DNA of 64,000 nucleotides from Heligmosomoides polygyrus polygyrus (lineage: Eukaryota; Nematoda; Chromadorea; Rhabditida; Heligmosomidae), in contig OX377204.1 of assembly GCA_947396885.1 (NCBI GenBank), positions 868,001 to 932,000 of the forward strand, given 5' to 3'. The notes below the pieces were generated by a model that saw only the letters and a list, made by a program, of their open reading frames with translations, searched no databases and was not told the origin of the DNA. Every line of letters begins with the position of its first letter. The stretch's first letter is position 1. Position numbers and translations under genes: made by a program. Below are positions 32,701 through 43,213 of this stretch, in pieces.

Positions 32701-35700
32701 GCGGACTCGCTGGTCGACATCCTACGACTCGGCTTTTCGTTTGCTTCAACAGAAAGAGTTTCCGAACAACGCCTCCCTCCCTCCCACGCAAGAAATCGAT
32801 ATAAGAATTCGCTCGCCGGCATTCAACTGTGGAGTAGGCTACGGAACGCGTTGATGGGACCGCGACAAGACCTGTGATGAGGTTAAACGAAACTTTAACA
32901 GACATTTCCAAGAGTAAACGACTCCCTCTACCAATCCTTTGGTTTGCTGTAGTGCGGTGGCGGACTCGCTGGTCGACATCCTACGACTCGGCTTTTCGTT
33001 TGCTTCAACAGAAAGAGTTTCCGAACAACGCCTCCCTCCCTCCCACGCAAGAAATCGATATAAGAATTCGCTCGCCGGCATTCAACTGTGGAGTAGGCTA
33101 CGGAACGCGTTGATGGGACCGCGACTAGACCTGTGATGAGGTTAAACGAAACTTTAACAGACATTTCCAAGAGTAAACGACTCCCTCTACCAATCCTTTG
33201 GTTTGCTGTAGTGCGGTGGCGGACTCGCTGGTCGACATCCTACGACTCGGCTTTTCGTTTGCTTCAACAGAAAGAGTTTCCGAACAACGCCTCCCTCCCT
33301 CCCACGCAAGAAATCGATATAAGAATTCGCTCGCCGGCATTCAACTGTGGAGTAGGCTACGGAACGCGTTGATGGGACCGCGACTAGACCTGTGATGAGG
33401 TTAAACGAAACTTTAACAGACATTTCCAAGAGTAAACGACTCCCTCTACCAATCCTTTGGTTTGCTGTAGTGCGGTGGCGGACTCGCTGGTCGACATCCT
33501 ACGACTCGGCTTTTCGTTTGCTTCAACAGAAAGAGTTTCCGAACAACGCCTCCCTCCCTCCCACGCAAGAAATCGATATCAGAATTCGCTCGCCGGCATT
33601 CAACTGTGGAGTAGGCTACGGAACGCGTTGATGGGACCGCGACTAGACCTGTGATGAGGTTAAACGAAACTTTAACAGACATTTCCAAGAGTAAACGACT
33701 CCCTCTACCAATCCTTTGGTTTGCTGTAGTGCGGTGGCGGACTCGCTGGTCGACATCCTACGACTCGGCTTTTCGTTTGCTTCAACAGAAAGATTTTCCG
33801 AACAACGCCCCTCCCCCCACACTAGAAATCGATATAAGAATTCGCTCGCCGGCATTCAACTGTGGAGTAGGCTACGGAACGCGTTGATGGGACCGCGACT
33901 AGACCTGTGATGAAGTTAAACGAAACTTTAACAGACATTTCCAAGAGTAAACGACTCCCTCTACCAATCCTTTGGTTTGCTGTAGTGCGGTGGCGGACTC
34001 GCTGGTCGACATCCTACGACTCGGCTTTTCGTTTGCTTCAACAGAAAGAGTTTCCGAACAACGCCCCTCCCCCCACACTAGAAATCGATATAAGAATTCG
34101 CTCGCCGGCATTCAACTGTGGAGTAGGCTACGGAACGCGTTGATGGGACCGCGACAAGACCTGTGATGAACTTAAACGAAACTTTAACAGACATTTCCAA
34201 GAGTAAACGACTCCCTCTACCAATCCTTTGGTTTGCTGTAGTGCGGTGGCGGACTCGCTGGTCGACATCCTACGACTCGGCTTTTCGTTTGCTTCAACAG
34301 AAAGAGTTTCCGAACAACGCCTCCCTCCCTCCCACGCAAGAAATCGATATAAGAATTCGCTCGCCGGCATTCAACTGTGGAGTAGGCTACGGAACGCGTT
34401 GATGGGACCGCGACTAGACCTGTGATGAGGTTAAACGAAACTTTAACAGACATTTCCAAGAGTAAACGACTCCCTCTACCAATCCTTTGGTTTGCTGTAG
34501 TGCGGTGGCGGACTCGCTGGTCGACATCCTACGACTCGGCTTTTCGTTTGCTTCAACAGAAAGAGTTTCCGAACAACGCCCCTCCCCCACACTAGAAATC
34601 GATATAAGAATTCGCTCGCCGGCATTCAACTGTCGAGTAGGCTACGGAACGCGTTGATGGGACCGCGACTAGACCTGTGATGAAGTTAAACGAAACTTTA
34701 ACAGACATTTCCAAGAGTAAACGACTCCCTCTACCAATCCTTTGGTTTGCTGTAGTGCGGTGGCGGACTCGCTGGTCGACATCCTACGACTCGGCTTTTC
34801 GTTTGCTTCAACAGAAAGAGTTTCCGAACAACGCCTCCCTCCCTCCCACGCAAGAAATCGATATAAGAATTCGCTCGCCGGCATTCAACTGTGGAGTAGG
34901 CTACGGAACGCGTTGATGGGACCGCGACAAGACCTGTGATGAGGTTAAACGTATCTTTAACAGACATTTCCAAGAGTAAACGACTCCCTCTACCAATCCT
35001 TTGGTTTGCTGTAGTGCGGTGGCGGACTCGCTGGTCGACATCCTACGACTCGGCTTTTCGTTTGCTTCAACAGAAAGAGTTTCCGAACAACGCCTCCCTC
35101 CCTCCCACGCAAGAAATCGATATAAGAATTCGCTCGCCGGCATTCAACTGTGGAGTAGGCTACGGAACGCGTTGATGGGACCGCGACAAGACCTGTGATG
35201 AGGTTAAACGAAACTTTAACAGACATTTCCAAGAGTAAACGACTCCCTCTACCAATCCTTTGGTTTGCTGTAGTGCGGTGGCGGACTCGCTGGTCGACAT
35301 CCTACTACTCGGCTTTTCGTTTGCTTCAACAGAAAGAGTTTCCGAACAACGCCTCCCTCCCTCCCACGCAGGAAATCGATATAAGAATTCGCTCGCCGGC
35401 ATTCAACTGTGGAGTAGGCTACGGAACGCGTTGATGGGACCGCGACAAGACCTGTGATGAGGTTAAACGTATCTTTAACAGACATTTCCAAGAGTAAACG
35501 ACTCCCTCTACCAATCCTTTGGTTTGCTGTAGTGCGGTGGCGGACTCGCTGGTCGACATCCTACGACTCGGCTTTTCGTTTGCTTCAACAGAAAGAGTTT
35601 CCGAACAACGCCCCTCCCCCCACACAAGAAATCGATATAAGAATTCGCTCGCCGGCATTCAACTGTGGAGTAGGCTACGGAACGCGTTGATGGGACCGCG

Positions 35701-36570
35701 ACAAGACCTGTGATGAGGTTAAACGTATCTTTAACAGACATTTCCAAGAGTAAACGACTCCCTCTACCAATCCTTTGGTTTGCTGTAGTGCGGTGGCGGA
35801 CTCGCTGGTCGACATCCTACGACTCGGCTTTTCGTTTGCTTCAACAGAAAGAGTTTCCGAACAACGCCTCCCTCCCTCCCACGCAGGAAATCGATATAAG
35901 AATTCGCTCGCCGGCATTCAACTGTGGAGTAGGCTACGGAACGCGTTGATGGGACCGCGACAAGACCTGTGATGAGGTTAAACGTATCTTTAACAGACAT
36001 TTCCAAGAGTAAACGACTCCCTCTACCAATCCTTTGGTTTGCTGTAGTGCGGTGGCGGACTCGCTGGTCGACATCCTACGACTCGGCTTTTCGTTTGCTT
36101 CAACAGAAAGAGTTTCCGAACAACGCCCCTCCCCCCACACAAGAAATCGATATAAGAATTCGCTCGCCGGCATTCAACTGTGGAGTAGGCTACGGAACGC
36201 GTTGATGGGACCGCGACAAGACCTGTGATGAGGTTAAACGTATCTTTAACAGACATTTCCAAGAGTAAACGACTCCCTCTACCAATCCTTTGGTTTGCTG
36301 TAGTGCGGTGGCGGACTCGCTGGTCGACATCCTACGACTCGGCTTTTCGTTTGCTTCAGCAGAAAGAGTTTCCGAACAACGCCCCTCCCCCCACACAAGA
36401 AATCGATATAAGAATTCGCTCGCCGGCATTCAACTGTGGAGTAGGCTACGGAACGCGTTGATGGGACCGCGACTAGACCTGTGATGAGGTTAAACGTATC
36501 TTTAACAGACATTTCCAAGAGTAAACGACTCCCTCTACCAATCCTTTGGTTTGCTGTAGTGCGGTGGCGG
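23705..36570 (+). repeat. Satellite B, 256/259-bp tandem array, about 50 copies
   Basis: The unit runs through CTGTGATGAGGTTAAACG, CCTCTACCAATCCTTTGG, GGTCGACATCCTACGACTCG, GAGTTTCCGAACAACGC, a C-rich stretch (short form CCCCTCCCCCCACAC, long form CCTCCCTCCCTCCCACGC) and AAATCGATATAAGAATTCG. The C-rich form sets the 256- or 259-bp length. Two shortened units (157-158 bp) occur at about 26885-27200. The right edge is abrupt at 36570 (GCGGTGGCGG joined to TCACGACCAG). There is no coding function; the repeating open frames are by-products of the unit sequence. Confidence 0.97.
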
Positions 36571-38437
36571 TCACGACCAGTTTGTAATTCCAGCCTTTGA
36601 AGTCCTTCCATAGTTTTCCTGTACAGGCATTACTTTCATTCCCCGCGGGGCAACATCACATGATCAGCTGGTGTCTTCGCTTCGACTTTTTTTAATCACG
36701 AATAAAGTCTTCATCACAATCTTTGCTCAGCAGGTTCACATTCTGACCACTTTAAACCGATATGCTGTCAACGGCTGTCTGACATTGAAAAACTTATATT
36801 GCTGTGTCCATGTTGCGGATGACGGTGCAAACCACCAAGCACCCCTCCGACTACGATCTGAGAGCGCTATATCTTACTGGTGTATTGCTTTATATTATAG
36901 AGTCTCTCCCTGACACCCCACACTGTTTCCATTGGGGGCGCACTATTGTGACGACGTCCTTTCTTCCTACTACAGCATCAAAACCCAGCGGAACCCAGCA
37001 GTAGTGAAGCATAAGTAAAGCATAATTTACAGCCTATCCGGGAACATCGAAGAAATCCATGCAGCGATAAAGGGTCTCGCACCTCAACCCACATAGCACC
37101 CCAATTTTTCAGTTTTTGCAGCACGCAACTACATGGCATCACCGATGTCACGCCAACGGTATGTTGGATGTTTCAAGTCAAGCCACCCTTGTTTGGCTTC
37201 GAACCGAATTTTAAGCGGTCACATATTCAGACGGCATGCTAGTGTCGAGGATTTTCACATAAAATTCCGACGGAATCCTAGGGCAGGAGAACTGACCGAT
37301 GGAGCAACAATATCCTGCGCCACGTTTAGCCGTATGCTGAAGAAGTCCACGTCTAAGGTTGGGGTCTTCTAATCGTTAAGCGTCAGAACACACCGCTTGG
37401 ATCTGCCCTAGTGGAGTGTGGTAGTCCATTTATTTCAACTCTTGGACGACGGCAGCAAAACTGAAAACAGAGCTGGTTACGACGAAACTTCCGCGGTCTA
37501 GGCATAGGAGAGTGCTTGTTTTGCAATTTTCTAGCTGGAGCTGTCAGCTATCTACACCTTTTTCGCATTTCTACCAATGCCGATCTGGCGCAACACGGCT
37601 GTGACCACTACGGTTCCTCGCAACGATGAACTTCTTCCTTTTCAATGTTATCCAATTCTATCACAACCCTTGCGTGGATTTGGACCTCCGCTAAGAACGT
37701 ACTCTCACAAGTATTCTACTCTATCGGAAGTAAAGAGAGAAAACGCTCCCATCTCAGAATTCCAGCGAAGGGATCCCCACCATTCACTTCAAGCACACGG
37801 AAATATACTGTTCAAACACAACTCAATGATTTCATTAGTGAACCAACTTAACGGACATTACTTCCATTTCATTTCTCCATTTTTACTCTGCTGTTTAGAT
37901 ACAACTCAATGAATATATAACTAACTTAACGGACCTTACTCCCATTTCATTTCACCATTTTCACTTCGCTGTACTACAGCTCACTGATTTCCACCTGTTC
38001 TGTATTTCTGGTCATGGTGCATCACTGAACTCGCCTGCGATATTGCCTTGCAGGGATGATCGATATCGCAGACCACCACTTATTGGCTGATCCGACGAAT
38101 TCGAATTCTCAAGGGAACACGTGCGCACGTTCGGTCGCAAGGATCGAATCTGTAAATAGTTTAAACTGCCTTCAAGGCTAGTTTAAACTGGACCAAAATG
38201 CATCCTAGTAATTTTAAGAGGGGAACAAACTGGTTTCGAATGAGATCGCCCATTGCTGTGTGCTCCATCATTATTAGACCGGCGGAGCTGTACTGAAACC
38301 ATATGATCAGAGCAACCCTCTCGCAAGCAACGTCAAACTTGAACAAGCCTAGCAGCTCTTCGGCTTGCGGACATGAAAACCTCGCGTCTTGTCTCCAATT
38401 CCTAGAACACATGTCTATAAACGATAATTTGATATAA
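36571..38437. other. Gene-free stretch after the satellites
   Basis: No convincing gene. The only structure seen is a short tandem duplication at about 37818-37985 (ACAACTCAATGA... to TTCACTTCGCTGT), two diverged units of about 85 bp. Confidence 0.5.
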
Positions 38438-38443
38438 TTTATT
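38438..38443 (-). promoter_or_regulatory. Candidate polyadenylation signal AATAAA
   Basis: AATAAA on the minus strand lies about 255 bases downstream of the stop codon of the gene at 38697-39128. It is a plausible 3' end signal; the cleavage site is not defined. Confidence 0.45.
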
Positions 38444-38696
38444 GCAACACACACAACAATATATACAGATACCCATCTGGCACTACCCGTACTAGAAAAT
38501 GATCTAAAGTGAAACATTTGCGTACAAGATGGGAACAAATATAACATAACGACACTTGACCAGTCATCCTGAGCGCGACCGCCGCAAACGTTGGCTCACG
38601 TAGTGGCTCAATCGCTGAGGTTCACATTTCTGATCTAAAGCTATGCAAATGGAACACTACATACGACTGAATAAAAACACAAATGTACTTGACCGA

Positions 38697-39128
38697 TTAA
38701 CCTCTAATAGTCACCGAACGTCCATAGACACGGACAAAGAAGTCATCGAGACCGAATGGATCATCTTCGTCGCTTCGGCGCATCTGCTTGCTGGGTGGCT
38801 CATCGTCATCATAAGAATTCTGAACGATAGGTTCAACGCGAGTAACAGGAGCCTCAGAGGGCTCAGCATCACCCTTGTTTTGCCTAACGCCACGCTTGCC
38901 ACCGCGCTTACGGCGACGAGCTCTACGCTCACCCAAATGCTTACACAGAGACTGGATGAAGCCTGTCTGCAGCAGTTCGAGTCGATAGTCACGCTCCTTC
39001 CGGCCGAACAGAGCACGACGCTTCTGGATCGCGATCGCGAGCAGTTTCGTCGGCGACGTCTCCAGGGAGAAAGAGTCATCCTCGCCAGACGACGAGCTGG
39101 GAGATGACGGATAGGCGTTGAAGTGCAT
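38697..39128 (-). CDS. Intronless gene, 143-residue nuclear-type protein of unknown family
   Basis: The start is taken at 39128 (MHFNAYPSSPSSSSGEDD) rather than the upstream in-frame ATG at 39206. The chosen ATG lies about 120 bases downstream of a TATA box, and the upstream extension would begin close to the predicted transcription start. The protein has a Ser-rich acidic N-terminus (residues 1-25) and a predicted helical segment (about 27-67: TKLLAIAIQKRRALFGRK, then RDYRLELLQTGFIQSLCKHL). A very basic patch RRARRRKRGGKRG (about 69-81) looks like a nuclear localisation signal, and the C-terminus is acidic (DDDEPP, DEDDPFGLDDFF). I do not recognise the family for certain. The short helical segment next to a basic stretch faintly recalls IER/SERTA-type small nuclear regulators, an idea only. 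It is the one region with balanced codons, a promoter and a 3' signal. Confidence 0.7.
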   Translation of the reverse strand: MHFNAYPSSPSSSSGEDDSFSLETSPTKLLAIAIQKRRALFGRKERDYRLELLQTGFIQSLCKHLGERRARRRKRGGKRGVRQNKGDAEPSEAPVTRVEPIVQNSYDDDEPPSKQMRRSDEDDPFGLDDFFVRVYGRSVTIRG

Positions 39129-39250
39129 CTTCAAAGTGAATTGGTAACGTTGAACGGGCGAGGACGTAAACGTACGGACGAAGCAACAACCGTCAACCGC
39201 ACGCACACAGCAACCGAGCAGAGTGTCTGCCCCCGGCGCTCCGCCTCCTC

Positions 39251-39257
39251 TTATATA
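39251..39257 (-). promoter_or_regulatory. TATA box of the 38697-39128 gene
   Basis: On the minus strand GCTATATAAGAGG lies 123 bases upstream of the ATG, which places transcription start near 39222-39228 and gives a 5' leader of about 95 bases. The surrounding 39130-39600 region is CpG-rich. A TGCGTCAC word (CRE/AP-1-like) occurs upstream on the minus strand near 39516. A strong TATA box, no intron and a short leader are common in rapidly induced genes; induction itself is an inference. Confidence 0.7.
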
Positions 39258-39629
39258 GCGCCCGCACGCGTGGTTTTATTCGCCCGCGCACAGCGAGCGC
39301 GCACACTGACCTCCCGCGATTTGACAGGTCAGGACGCATCGATCACACGTGAAGATGGCGGGAATGGGGTCGGGGTCAGGCCGGTAGCGCAAGCGGTTAA
39401 GGACTTGGGGTGGCGTTGACAACCAAGGAAATCCAATAATCACGCGGACGGGTCCGCGTCGCGGCGCCGGGGTGGCCCCGTTTCGAAAGCCCCATCGATC
39501 GGGCCGGCGGTGTCCCGTGACGCACAAAGAACCCGTGGGTGGAGGGGATAAAACGGGACGGAGGAGGCAGCATGGTATGTGCTCGGCTCCCATTAACCCA
39601 GCAAACAGCTGTGTAGGAACGAGGCTCTA

Positions 39630-39818
39630 GGATCTATCCTAATGGGAGGGGGCATGTAGCGAACTGCATCTTCAATCCCTTTCTTGGGCTCTCTACGACA
39701 CCTTCAGCTGCTCGCCCATGATGCGAAGGCTTTATTTAATTCCAAGGATGACTCCAAGGATGACGATGACCTCGCACCTGACACTCCACGGTTGCCCGCT
39801 CCCGACTAGGATAGATCC
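39630..39818. mobile_element. Mutator-like foldback element, copy 2
   Basis: It begins GGATCTATCCTAATGGGAGG, and the right end reads back GGATCTATCCTAGTCGGGAG, matching the element at 3736-4157. The interior (about 150 bp) has no gene. The target duplication is not clear in this copy. Confidence 0.7.
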
Positions 39819-40105
39819 GGCATCGCTAGAAAACCGAGCGCAAAGCGGCTCGGGAGGGGAGGGGGGTGGGTGCCTTGTGCTGAGTGGTTATCCGCCTTAG
39901 TAGGAACACTCGTGAATGCCAAATTACATGAGAAACGGCTTACCTCACTTCACCACTGGGGTAGAGCACATCAGTGCTGCGTAAAATTTTGTGCAATACA
40001 GAATGGACTATAGGACTGAGTTTCATGGTGATCTCCACCCCCCTCCAAGTTTATTAACGTAAATTAACTTAAAAACAAACAGTAAAGTAACTACAACAAT
40101 CTTCG

Positions 40106-40775
40106 GCACTAGTTAAAAGTTCCGACTCCACCGACACGACTTCGGTCGAGGAAATTTTTCGCTGAAACCTTGTCTAGGGGTTATTTGGGGTGTTCAGATT
40201 CGTGATCAGCACCCCAAGTAACCCCATACACAAAGTTTCCGCGAATTCCATGTCCTACTCTCGATGAACCTTGGCATCATTGATGTTGCTATAGACGAGT
40301 AGTTTGTTCACCGTAGCCAAGATTGGTACAACTCTTTATTGCGGCTTACGTTTTCGTCGCCTTCTTCAGAGCTTGGGAAAGTCGAAGTCATCTGAGAAGC
40401 TACCCTCCCAAATGTCATTTCATTCTGCAGGAACCCATCCAAGAGGCTAAGAGACTACGAAAACAATGTTGTAAGAAGTCGAAAACATGGCTAACCTTAG
40501 ATGTGGACAGAGGAGTCCACCGACTTCTTACTGCATCGTCTTAGTAGTCTCTTAGCTTTTTGGGCGGGTTCCTGCAGAATGAAATGGCATTTGGGAGGGT
40601 AGTTTCTCAGATGACTTCGACTTTTCCAGGCTCTGAAGAAGGCGACGACGCCGAAACGTAAGCCGCAATAAAGAGTTGTACAAATCCTGGCTACGCTAAC
40701 AAACTACTCGTCTTTCAGCGAATTCTTTTTTTTCGACCGAAGTCGTGTCGTGGAGTCGGAACTTTTAACTAGTGC
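40106..40775. mobile_element. 670-bp foldback element F
   Basis: The outer arms GCACTAGTTAAAAGTTCCGA (40106) and their inverse (ending 40775) continue inward through GTCGTGTCG/CGACACGAC. A second long inner pair runs from ACGAGTAGTTTGTT (40291) to AACAAACTACTCGT (about 40712), pairing nearly to the centre (about 40500) through TTTATTGCGGCTTACG and CATTTGGGAGGGTA. Only the left half has an extra segment of about 127 bp (40164-40290). Each arm contains AATAAAGAGTTGTAC. There is no ORF for a transposase. Confidence 0.85.
40164..40290. repeat. Asymmetric insertion in foldback F
   Basis: Absent from the right arm, this piece contains TAGGGGTTATTTGGGGTG and its near-inverse CACCCCAAGTAACCCC around GATTCGTGATCA. 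It belongs to the same repeat family as ends seen at 12275, 14616 and 58417-59008. Confidence 0.65.
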
Positions 40776-40834
40776 CCAATATTCTTTCCAACAAACAACA
40801 GAACCACAAGGGAGAAGAACAGGTGGCTACGAAA

Positions 40835-40905
40835 CCAGTGGCCGGATTCATCAACGACTTACAGCAATTTAACTGAAAAAATATAGCCGAAATCCCTGCA
40901 GACAC
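40835..40905 (+). repeat. Single arm of the 'GGATTCATCAACGACTTAC' MITE family
   Basis: CCGGATTCATCAACGACTTA followed by CAGCAATTTAACTGA matches the left arm of the complete element at 41057-41228. No partner arm is found, so it is a solo end or a deleted copy. Confidence 0.6.
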
Positions 40906-41056
40906 CATGAACAAAAATATGAAGAACGCGACAACGTGCTACTAAACGGTTCTGTAAAAACTCCAATACTTATAAGAGTGCCAGACGGGCCACGACCTTC
41001 TTTCATGCTTTCAACTAAGCGAACTACCTATTACATCAAATGATCTACAAGCCCGT

Positions 41057-41228
41057 CAGGCGCCGGATTCATCAACGACTTGCAGCAATTTAACCGAGAA
41101 AATACAGCCGGAATCCCTGATAGCGCGGCGAAATGCTTCACCATATCGCCTGTCAAGACGCGCTATCGGGGATTTCGGTTGTATTTTCTCTGTTAAATTG
41201 CTGTAAGTCGCTGTGAATCCGGCCCCTG
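41057..41228. mobile_element. Palindromic MITE, 'GGATTCATCAACGACTTAC' family, copy 2
   Basis: The left arm is CAGGCGCCGGATTCATCAAC; the right arm reads back CAGGGGCCGGATTCACAGCG. The arms continue through GCAATTTAACMGAGAAAATAC and GATAGCGCG/CGCGCTATC. The arms pair over about 75 bp around a central loop near 41140. No coding sequence is present. Confidence 0.8.
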
Positions 41229-41575
41229 GATGAATTCCTCGGCAATGATACATCAGAAATGAAGGTGCAAGTCTAGAGAGGACGTCATATTCGTCGGTCT
41301 AAAAGAGGTGCTTTTATTCCCAGGGACCGTATACTCTTTTTCCTATTCGTTAATGGTTGTGCTTTTCATCTTAGCGCGCCCTTCCTCGAATATATGGAAT
41401 AAATACATATTATCTGTTCCAAGTATTTGGCTTCTTTATCTTATTCTCGGAAAATTCTCGAAGTTCCTTACAAGCCCTTACACATATGACGGATTACTAC
41501 TTGATCTGTCCACAGGTGTATAATGATATATCCTGTGTTGACTCGGACTACTTGGAATACTCGGAATACATGGTT

Positions 41576-41718
41576 CCCTGGAAGTCTAGAAGTCATCGTA
41601 GCAGAAGTGCTTCCAGTTAGGCCTACTTCGGTGCGTAACGATATATCCTGTGTTGACTCGGAAGAAGTAAGCCTAACTGGAACCACAGCTACTACGACTT
41701 CTGGACTTCCAAGAAAGC
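41576..41718. repeat. Foldback repeat with an internal direct repeat
   Basis: GGAAGTCTAGAAGTCATCGT (41580) to CCAGTTAGGCCTACTTC pairs with GAAGTAAGCCTAACTGG through GACTTCTGGACTTCC (ending about 41713). A 23-bp block GATATATCCTGTGTTGACTC lies at about 41525 outside the left arm and again at about 41640 in the loop. Confidence 0.65.
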
Positions 41719-41993
41719 AAGTATTGCAGAATGTCCATTATTTTATAGCATAGTAACTACTGAGCTTTGCCATCTTCATTTGTCCGATGTTAAATGTTCT
41801 GAGTCAGAAAATTAGTCAAAATGGCTGTATAATCCTTCTAGGGATGCATGGAAATTCCGCATATTCAGTGCCGTGTGTGCAATTGCTTGATGCCTCTGAG
41901 ACTGCTGAAGCTGCCAGTCTTTACCATGGCCTCATAGAATGTCCTCTAGATTGAGGCCGGCTCGGTGTCGGCCGTTACGAAAGTCCTCCGACC

Positions 41994-42049
41994 GCACGGT
42001 ATTGATCGGTCCGAACACCTGCAGGTGTTCGGGCCGATCAATACCGTGC
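41994..42049. repeat. 56-bp hairpin, 28-bp arms without spacer
   Basis: The left arm (41994-42021) and right arm (42022-42049) are inverse copies with a single mismatch, meeting at CACCTG|CAGGTG. There is no U tract, so it is not a bacterial-type terminator. Confidence 0.85.
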
Positions 42050-42664
42050 GAATGGATGACACCTGGTGCTGAGTGTTTCTCGAGTGACTCATCGGTGTAA
42101 TCGGGGACCCGCACTGGATTTTTTGTCTAAATCAAGCCACGAAGGGCATCAATCTTCTATTTAACGTTCCTTCTGATTACTTTAATTTTCTTTGAAACTG
42201 TAGGTTGATATTTAATATGTAGACGGTAGTTGTAAATATTTTTACACTTGTCCGATCGACTTTTTTTCGCTCGTACAATTGCACTCTCAATGGAGAGACG
42301 TCTTCTTGGATCACTTTCTGGGGCGCAATCATGAATAGCTCCCGGCTATGTGCTATTCTGTTGATTTGGGTCACCTATCATTTCTTTGCACCGAACGGTA
42401 AAACTGATCACAGGAGGTTCATCCACTCATTCCCTCTTAACAAGTTCTTATTCTTCCTTGAAAACTCATCGAAAGTTGGCTTTCTCTGGCAGACTTTATA
42501 GAACTTCCTTTTCTAAGCGTAGAACCGATAAAGTCATTCATTGTTGACAACTAAGGGATTAGATTCTAAACCCCTGCAAGTCTAATTGGGGTGGAATTCG
42601 AATAACTCTGTCACTTGCCATAGCCAAGCAGCTGACGCGTACTCGTCTGGTCAGAGACCCGTAA
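42050..42664. other. Gene-free stretch
   Basis: Contains AT-rich single-copy-looking DNA without a recognised gene or repeat. Confidence 0.4.
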
Positions 42665-42793
42665 GGGCCACTTCATAATCCAAGAGAGCGAGATGGCAAA
42701 GCATACGTATCGATTTTTCCCAGGCGATAGCTAAGCAATAATCGATACATATGTTTTGTCCTGCGGCTGCCGTCGTGGAGTATAAACAGGCCC
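42665..42793. mobile_element. Harbinger-like palindromic MITE, diverged copy
   Basis: GGGCCACTTCATAATC at the left and the inverse of GAGTATAAACAGGCCC at the right, with TAA/TAC at the flanks. The interior holds CGTATCGATTTTT and ATAATCGATACATATG, as in the family core. It is more diverged than the other copies. Confidence 0.55.
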
Positions 42794-43089
42794 TACGGAC
42801 ATGTGGTGACAAGAGAGCGCGAAGGCGTAAGAAGATTTACTTTTGTAAGAATATCAGGTAGACACATGCAGCTGCAAAAACAGCAAACACGATCCCATTC
42901 AGCGGAAAGTACACAGTAGAACCAGCCATTTTCATAATTCTTCCCGAGGAAATGTTTACACCAGCTGCTAAAGTATTTCGTGGTATTGCCCTAACCATTG
43001 TCATGGCAAGGGAAAGAAAAAAGGGGACTTTTTGTCCAAGCGGTCCCAAGCAGCACGTCGAGGATAGTAACTCTACGCAATATGTGTTA

Positions 43090-43213
43090 GCCCTGATTTA
43101 TAGTTGCGCCGCGGCATCATGGGCGAGACAGATATCGACCGGCGGCGCGAAGAATCGATATCTATGGCGACGATCGTGCCGCGTCTCGTAGCGATGCAAG
43201 TATAAACCAGACC
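43090..43213. mobile_element. Harbinger-like palindromic MITE, copy 1
   Basis: The left end GCCCTGATTTATAGTTGCG is opposed by CAAGTATAAACCAGACC. The core has GATATCGACCGGCGGCGCGA followed by ATCGATATC. The left flank is TTA; the right flank TCA is imperfect. Confidence 0.7.

Noticed and set aside
17145..36570. CRISPR-like array
   Set aside because: Units are 256-349 bp and adjacent, without unique spacers; no cas genes; the DNA is eukaryotic in character.
23796..36611. Dozens of 60-110-codon open frames on both strands
   Set aside because: Same argument for the 256/259-bp units; every frame recurs on both strands without any sign of coding selection.
38161..38547. 128-codon minus-strand open frame downstream of the single gene
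   Set aside because: It overlaps the candidate polyadenylation signal and most likely lies in or beyond the 3' untranslated region. No domain, no promoter.
38643..39107. 154-codon plus-strand open frame
   Set aside because: It overlaps antisense the better-supported minus-strand gene, which has a TATA box and a coherent acidic/basic domain layout.
39370..39520. tRNA gene suggested by an A-box-like GGTAGCGCAAGCGGTTAAGG
   Set aside because: No acceptor stem or T arm of proper spacing; the TTTCGAAAGCC downstream is too far and imperfect. At most a tRNA-related repeat head in the promoter region.
41994..42049. Rho-independent terminator
   Set aside because: No U tract follows the hairpin, and the context is eukaryotic.
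42837..43004. 55-codon minus-strand frame with a hydrophobic C-terminal segment (GIVFAVFAAACVYLIFLQ)
   Set aside because: It could be a small tail-anchored membrane protein, but there is no promoter, splice or 3' signal and I know no family match. Transcript evidence would be needed.
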